NCBI GenBank assembly: GCA_019636095.1
Contig: JAHBYF010000006.1
Coordinates: forward strand, 124,001-188,000
DNA from: Hyphomonadaceae bacterium
GTDB taxonomy: Bacteria; Pseudomonadota; Alphaproteobacteria; Caulobacterales; Aquidulcibacteraceae
Direction of reading: 5' to 3'
Length of the DNA: 64,000 nt
The notes beneath the pieces were generated by a model. The model did not search any database, was not told the origin of the DNA, and saw only the letters and a program-made list of their open reading frames with translations. This document shows positions 60,138 to 64,000 of this stretch, one piece after another. How positions within the stretch are numbered: the first letter of the stretch is position 1; each line of letters begins with the position of its first letter. The position numbers were made by a program, and so were the translations under genes.

Positions 60138-61520
60138 ATGGATGGAGGGCAGACGAAGCCCAACGCCGAACGCCCTGCGGTCAAGCTACCGCAGGGTCTA
60201 AGCGCGTCTGCTCTCGATCGAAAATTGAACATCCGCAAGCGCGCACGCGAGGATGCAGGACGCAACCTCCCCCGCCATGACGCAGAAGACCTCTCGGAAG
60301 TCGAGAAGGCAGTGATTGAGGCGGTCGCGAGGGAGCGGGAACGGATTGATCAGGCTCGCAACGACGCCAAGGCGGACGCCGAGCGCCGGCTTCGGACGCT
60401 CGCGCCGTCGCCACAGGACTTCGCCGGGCCGGCGCTCGATGCACGCCTGGCGTTGCGCCAAGCTTCGGGCCGGCTTGCCCACGACTGGGATGAGGCGTCA
60501 ACGCGCGCCGCCGAAGCACGTTCGGAACTCGAAGCCTTCAAGCGCCAACATGACGTGCACCGCGCGGCGGTCTACCCGCGCTCCACGCTACTGCAAGCGG
60601 GCTTGCTCCTGTGTGCCGCTGTGTTCGAAGCACTCTTCAGCGCCGCCCTTTTTGCTGAGGACGACGCACGCGGGCTGCTCGGCGGCGCCATCACGGCAGT
60701 CGGCCTCTCCGGCGCGAACGTAACGCTTGGCTTTCTCGCGGGCTTTCTCGGCTTGCGCTATGTGCAGCACCGCGCGCTGCCCATCAGAGCGCTAGGCTTC
60801 ACGGCGTTTGCCTTCATCGGCGCGCTCGCTTTGATGCTCAATCTGTTTGCAGCCGACTGGCGCGACCAATTAGCGGCCTTGAGTGGCCGCCAGCTTGATA
60901 TGGGCTCGGACGCCAGCTTCCACCTGTGGTCGCTGTTGTCGCTAGATTCCCCGCAAGCAATCATCTTGCTGATGCTTGGCGCGGGCGTCTGGGTATTCGC
61001 TGCGTTGAAGGGCTATTCAGGCTTCGACGACCCCTATCCCGATTTTGGAAAGATGGATCGCGCTGCGAAATCGGCGTCAGATGCGTTGTCCGAATTCCGC
61101 GCTGACGCCCGGCTCGAATTAGAGGCGCCGATCAATGTCGCGCGCGATGCCCTGTCCGCACGCATGGAAAAGATGCGGGCTGAGTTCGAAGCGATGAACA
61201 AGGCGTTCGACGCCGCAGCCGCAAAGATGGAGGCGCTAGACGCCCAGGCGCGGGCGCTCGACGACGCCGCCGCCAGCGCAGTGTATCTATATCGCCAGGA
61301 AAACGCAGCGCACCGGACAAGCCCTGCGCCAGCCTACTTTAGCTCGCCACCGCCAGCAGCAGGACCTGCCCTTGACGCCCTGGCGACCGTCGCGGGAATG
61401 ATCGACGATGCGCGTGCGCGTCTCGCTGAGGCGCAGGCACAGTCGGCGCTAGCGCTTGAAGGCTTGTTGAGCGAACTCGATGCCGCCACCAACCGGCACC
61501 ACAGCGGCGGGCCAGCGTGA
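60138..61520 (+). CDS. Unrecognised coiled-coil/membrane protein
   Basis: A 460-residue protein: charged, helix-rich N-terminal part (about 25-145, including VEKAVIEAVARERERIDQAR and coiled-coil-type repeats), about four hydrophobic segments between residues 155 and 300 (TLLQAGLLLCAAVFEALFSA, NVTLGFLAGFLGLRYVQ, LGFTAFAFIGALALMLNLFA, IILLMLGAGVWVFAALKGYS), and a second coiled-coil region (about 320-390: ARLELEAPINVARDALSARM). A Pro/Ala-rich stretch and another helix close it. No enzyme motif. Its stop overlaps the start of the frameshifted gene by 4 bases. I cannot name the family; a scaffold or anchor for the partner protein is plausible. Confidence 0.75.
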   Translation: MDGGQTKPNAERPAVKLPQGLSASALDRKLNIRKRAREDAGRNLPRHDAEDLSEVEKAVIEAVARERERIDQARNDAKADAERRLRTLAPSPQDFAGPALDARLALRQASGRLAHDWDEASTRAAEARSELEAFKRQHDVHRAAVYPRSTLLQAGLLLCAAVFEALFSAALFAEDDARGLLGGAITAVGLSGANVTLGFLAGFLGLRYVQHRALPIRALGFTAFAFIGALALMLNLFAADWRDQLAALSGRQLDMGSDASFHLWSLLSLDSPQAIILLMLGAGVWVFAALKGYSGFDDPYPDFGKMDRAAKSASDALSEFRADARLELEAPINVARDALSARMEKMRAEFEAMNKAFDAAAAKMEALDAQARALDDAAASAVYLYRQENAAHRTSPAPAYFSSPPPAAGPALDALATVAGMIDDARARLAEAQAQSALALEGLLSELDAATNRHHSGGPA

Positions 61521-62307
61521 ACCGGCGTCGCGGCGCACGCAGTCGCAATGTGCTGGGCGCCGTCTTGATTGCTTTAGCACTGGTTGCGCTTGGCGGTCTT
61601 GCTGGCGCGGCGCTATGGCTGCGGGCGCCGCCAACTGACGCGGCCACGCTTTGCCGAACGGATGTGCCGCTCGCCGCGCATACGATTGTTCTGGTCGATT
61701 CTACCGATCGCCTCGAAGCGCGACACCGGCGGAAGCTGCGCGCCGTGTTGGCGCAGGAACGGGCGCGGCTGTCTCAATACGAGCGGCTCACAATCATGCG
61801 CATCAATGTGAGGCGGCCGCAGGAGCCGACGATCCTGTTCTCGCGGTGCTTACCGCAACCGCCAGAGCGAACCAATCCGTTGTTCGAAACGCGCGCATGG
61901 TGCAAGCAACGTGGGACGAGGAATTTGCACAGGCGCTAGAAAGCGCGCTGCGGAGCGCCGGATCCGGCGGCCCGCAACGCGCCTCACCGATTATCGCGGG
62001 GCTTCGCGCCGTGGCCGCCGATCCGGAGTTTGGAATCGAGATCCCGCGCCGGCGGCTTGTGCTCGTTTCCGATCTACTCGAGCACGATTCCCAAGGCTTC
62101 TCGCTCTACGTTTCGGGGGCGAACTATGCGGATTGGCGTAGCTCCTCCCCGGCCGGGCCGCCCGACCTTTCTCGCGTAGATTTGCGGATCGTTCCGGTAG
62201 ATCGGCCCGATCATGCCGAGCGACAGGCCTACGCCGCCGAGGCGTTTTGGCCCGCCTTCTTCGACGCGGCGGGGGCCCAAACCGTAAGCATGGACCCCGC
62301 ACCGTGA
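61517..62307 (+). pseudogene. Single-span membrane protein gene with a frameshift near 61888
   Basis: The first frame gives a basic start, one membrane helix (VLGAVLIALALVALGGLAGA) and a domain with TIVLVDSTDRLEARHRRKLR, reading on to RTNPLFE. From there a second frame continues NARMVQATWDEEFAQALESA, RRRLVLVSDLLEHDSQGFSL and DLRIVPVDRPDHAERQAYAA to a stop at 62307. The two halves join smoothly if one A is added to the AAA run at 61887-61889. VLVDSTD and LVLVSDLLEH are the two ends of a von Willebrand A-like or similar Rossmann fold. Either a sequencing deletion in a homopolymer or a recent real frameshift. Combined length would be about 263 residues. Confidence 0.8.
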
Positions 62308-62366
62308 TGCGCTGGCGTCCCGACTCACCTTAGAGTCCCGCCTCGATCGGATTTCGGAGGGGCGCT

Positions 62367-62714
62367 TTGAACACCTTCAACTGGCAGGGCGGCAGTGGCC
62401 GCTGGTTCGAATTTGAAATCGCACGCGCGCAGCGTGATTGGGATGCTGTTGGCGGCGTTTACATGTTCGTGAAGCCGCACGATCAGCCATCGCAAGACTG
62501 GGGTGGCCCGATCTGCGTGTATGCGGCGCAAACGGCGGATTTCTCGGCGACGCTCAATCGTCATGACATGTGGCAAGCCGCAGAAAATCTCGGCGCGCGC
62601 GAAATCCATCTGCTGACGATCAAGGAACAACAAACGCGCGAGCGCGTGTTGCGAGACATCCTTGAGGCCCAAGCGCCGATTTTGAACCGCAACATGCTTC
62701 GGCGCGTCGCCTAG
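62367..62714 (+). CDS. Small GIY-YIG-like protein
   Basis: A 115-residue protein. GGVYMFVKPH and ICVYAAQTADFSATLNRHDM have the spacing and hydrophobic pattern of a GIY-YIG nuclease core, with WQAAENLGAREIHLLTIKE, REVLRDI-type helix and NRNML near the end (P.LN). The second half motif is YAAQT rather than YIGqT, so catalytic competence is unclear. Preceded by GGAGGGGCG, a strong ribosome site. It follows the coiled-coil and frameshifted genes on the same strand after 59 bases and may belong to the same operon. Confidence 0.68.
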   Translation: MNTFNWQGGSGRWFEFEIARAQRDWDAVGGVYMFVKPHDQPSQDWGGPICVYAAQTADFSATLNRHDMWQAAENLGAREIHLLTIKEQQTRERVLRDILEAQAPILNRNMLRRVA

Positions 62715-62768
62715 TTTGTCGCGCACTAGCAAAGACAATGGCGTCGCCCGCCCGCGGCGTCATTTTTC

Positions 62769-63824
62769 TTAGGTGCGAGCAGCCACCGCAGCCACCGAGT
62801 CGTCGCTGAACACGCCATCGAGACCAGCCGCATAGAAAGCGCGCAATTCGGCATCGAGATTGCCGTGCAACCGCAATGTCTCCTGCGCGCTCGTTACGCC
62901 AATCCGCAGCGCGTTAGGCAAGAAGTAGTTTTCCGGCCTGAACGTCCAAGCGTGGACGAGGAGATTCTTGGCGTGTGCGCGCGCGACGAGATCGGTGGGC
63001 GCCCCCAAATTGTTGGCGCCATCGCGCGGAATGACGAGAGATTTCTCAACACCGACGCCGACCGCGTATTCGCGGATGCGACGCAGCCCATCGCCTGCAA
63101 GCATTTCGGCGTAGCTAGTTCCGCGTTGATCCCAAGGCCCGCCTTCAGCCGCAGCGAGTTGAATGCACGACCATTGGATCGAGGACATCTGCGCAAGGGC
63201 CTGAATAGCGCCAATCTCGAAACACTGCACGTACATGATGTTGGCGGCGTTCTGACCGCCTGCTTCATTCACGGCCGCAACAAAGGCAGGCACAGGGTCA
63301 ACGCCGCATTCGCGCAAGAAGGTAGGATGCTTGAGTTCGGGATAGATGCCTTTTCCATGTTGCCGCGCTAGAGCAAGCGCCTCGGCAAAGGTCGGAATCT
63401 CATAAGTATCGTCGTAGTGCGCGTTATCGGGCCTTAATTGCGGAATGCGCTCACGCGCGCGCAGTGTTTTCAATTCGGCGAGGGTAAAGTCCTCGACCCA
63501 CCAACCAACGGCTTCAGCGCCGTCGACAGTCTTGGACTTCCTGCGGTCCGTAAACTCGGGATGATCGGCGACATTTGTCGTTCCCGAAATTTCGTTCTCG
63601 TGGCGGCAAACAAGGACGTGATCCTTGGTTATCACGAGGTCAGGTTCGATGTAGTCCGCGCCCTGTTCGATCGCGAGCAGATAGCCCGCAAGCGTATGCT
63701 CCGGCCGATACGCGCTCGCGCCGCGATGAGCAATGACGATCGGGCGGCGCGCGTTCTCTGCTTCATCCATGCTTGCACATCCTGCGAGCGCAGCTGCACC
63801 GAGCAGTACGTCGCGACGATTCAT
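62769..63824 (-). CDS. glpQ: Glycerophosphodiester phosphodiesterase, exported
   Basis: A protein of 351 residues starting MNRRDVLLGAAALAGCASMD at ATG 63824: an RR-type signal with lipobox LAGC. The GDPD TIM barrel begins IVIAHRGASAYRPEHTLAGY (HRG and E), with YIEPDLVITKDHVLVCRHEN (metal-binding E and D, catalytic His) and KGIYPELKHPTFL. The long form with an insertion between residues 80 and 140 is that of GlpQ periplasmic enzymes, which hydrolyse glycerophosphodiesters to glycerol-3-phosphate. The start overlaps the stop of the upstream membrane protein gene (ATGA). Confidence 0.92.
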   Translation of the reverse strand: MNRRDVLLGAAALAGCASMDEAENARRPIVIAHRGASAYRPEHTLAGYLLAIEQGADYIEPDLVITKDHVLVCRHENEISGTTNVADHPEFTDRRKSKTVDGAEAVGWWVEDFTLAELKTLRARERIPQLRPDNAHYDDTYEIPTFAEALALARQHGKGIYPELKHPTFLRECGVDPVPAFVAAVNEAGGQNAANIMYVQCFEIGAIQALAQMSSIQWSCIQLAAAEGGPWDQRGTSYAEMLAGDGLRRIREYAVGVGVEKSLVIPRDGANNLGAPTDLVARAHAKNLLVHAWTFRPENYFLPNALRIGVTSAQETLRLHGNLDAELRAFYAAGLDGVFSDDSVAAVAART

Positions 63825-64000
63825 ATGCGTTCGTCTTGTGGGGCCACTTTCGTGGTTAGCAGACCCACGAACAGAATCGAGCCCCCGAACAGGAGCGACC
63901 ATGCGCCGAAGGTTGCATCGAGGGTCGCGTCGAGATTCGGAAACGCGGTGGGAAATTCGTGGGTGAGAAAGGCATTGAGCAAGATCACCGGAAGCGCGAG
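63821..64000 (-). CDS. C-terminal part of a membrane protein (partial)
   Basis: The minus-strand frame that ends TTKVAPQDERI and TGA at 63821-63823 is open to the edge of the window. It shows two hydrophobic stretches (LPVILLNAFL and AWSLLFGGSILFVGLL) separated by THEFPTAFPNLDATLDATFG. Its stop overlaps the GlpQ start by 4 bases, so the two genes are coupled. A transporter bringing in the product or substrate of GlpQ would fit, but the fragment of 59 residues is too short to identify. Confidence 0.6.
   Translation of the reverse strand, partial: LALPVILLNAFLTHEFPTAFPNLDATLDATFGAWSLLFGGSILFVGLLTTKVAPQDERI

Overview
The window reads as one stretch of a GC-rich (about 60-65 percent) alphaproteobacterial chromosome. 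Pointers are the fused 2-oxoacid:ferredoxin oxidoreductase with a GltD-like partner, the Ku/LigD pair with an EcfG-like promoter motif, the glutathione-dependent formaldehyde pathway, TonB-dependent uptake and dense ATGA/TGATG-coupled operons. Caulobacterales/Hyphomonadaceae is my guess; no rRNA, tRNA or marker gene was recognised, so the order is not proven.

Layout. 1-3.5 kb: leucine/isovalerate degradation operon on the minus strand (isovaleryl-CoA dehydrogenase, both methylcrotonyl-CoA carboxylase subunits, a small unknown) divergent from a LysR gene. 4.5-8 kb: NHEJ genes ku and ligD. 8-10.4 kb: lipoprotein, crotonase, DUF72. 10.5-13.6 kb: a three-gene cluster matching the URC uracil-catabolism pathway (GTP cyclohydrolase II-like, DUF1688, upp). 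13.6-16.2 kb: DUF885 hydrolase and a TauE/SafE permease. 16.3-19.5 kb: hydroxyproline catabolism (epimerase, DapA-like deaminase, divergent D-amino-acid oxidoreductase). 19.5-26 kb: korB, korA and a GltD/ferredoxin partner, with a C39-type lipoprotein peptidase and two tandem paralogous small secreted membrane proteins lying between them. 26.1-32.4 kb: 5-oxoprolinase followed by DUF969, DUF979 and DUF2891. 32.4-36.8 kb: FAH-family enzyme and a giant DUF2339 membrane protein. 36.8-40 kb: formaldehyde detoxification (class III alcohol dehydrogenase, GFA protein, S-formylglutathione hydrolase). 40.1-41.8 kb: Phd-like antitoxin coupled to an unrecognised 413-residue protein.

41.8-45.5 kb is the anomalous part: two about 1.1-kb direct copies of a phosphoesterase gene plus flanking structured non-coding DNA bracket a wrecked IS1595-like transposase gene. 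The left copy and the transposase carry many short indels while the right copy is intact. 45.5-47 kb: an adenylate cyclase/formylglycine-generating-enzyme-like fusion next to that CpdA-like phosphoesterase. 47-54 kb: PL10-type pectate lyase, acyl-CoA ligase, TetR, alpha/beta hydrolase and TonB-dependent receptor. 54.2-57.8 kb: TetR, membrane-fusion lipoprotein and ABC-2 exporter with a clear operator and terminator. 57.8-60.1 kb: CapD-like nucleotide-sugar enzyme and IMPase-family phosphatase. 60.1-62.7 kb: an unrecognised membrane/coiled-coil protein, a frameshifted partner and a GIY-YIG-like small protein. The window ends in a glycerophosphodiester phosphodiesterase and the tail of a membrane protein.

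No CRISPR array or origin of replication was seen. Intergenic gaps outside 41.8-44.7 kb are all below 200 bases and hold nothing further that I can support.
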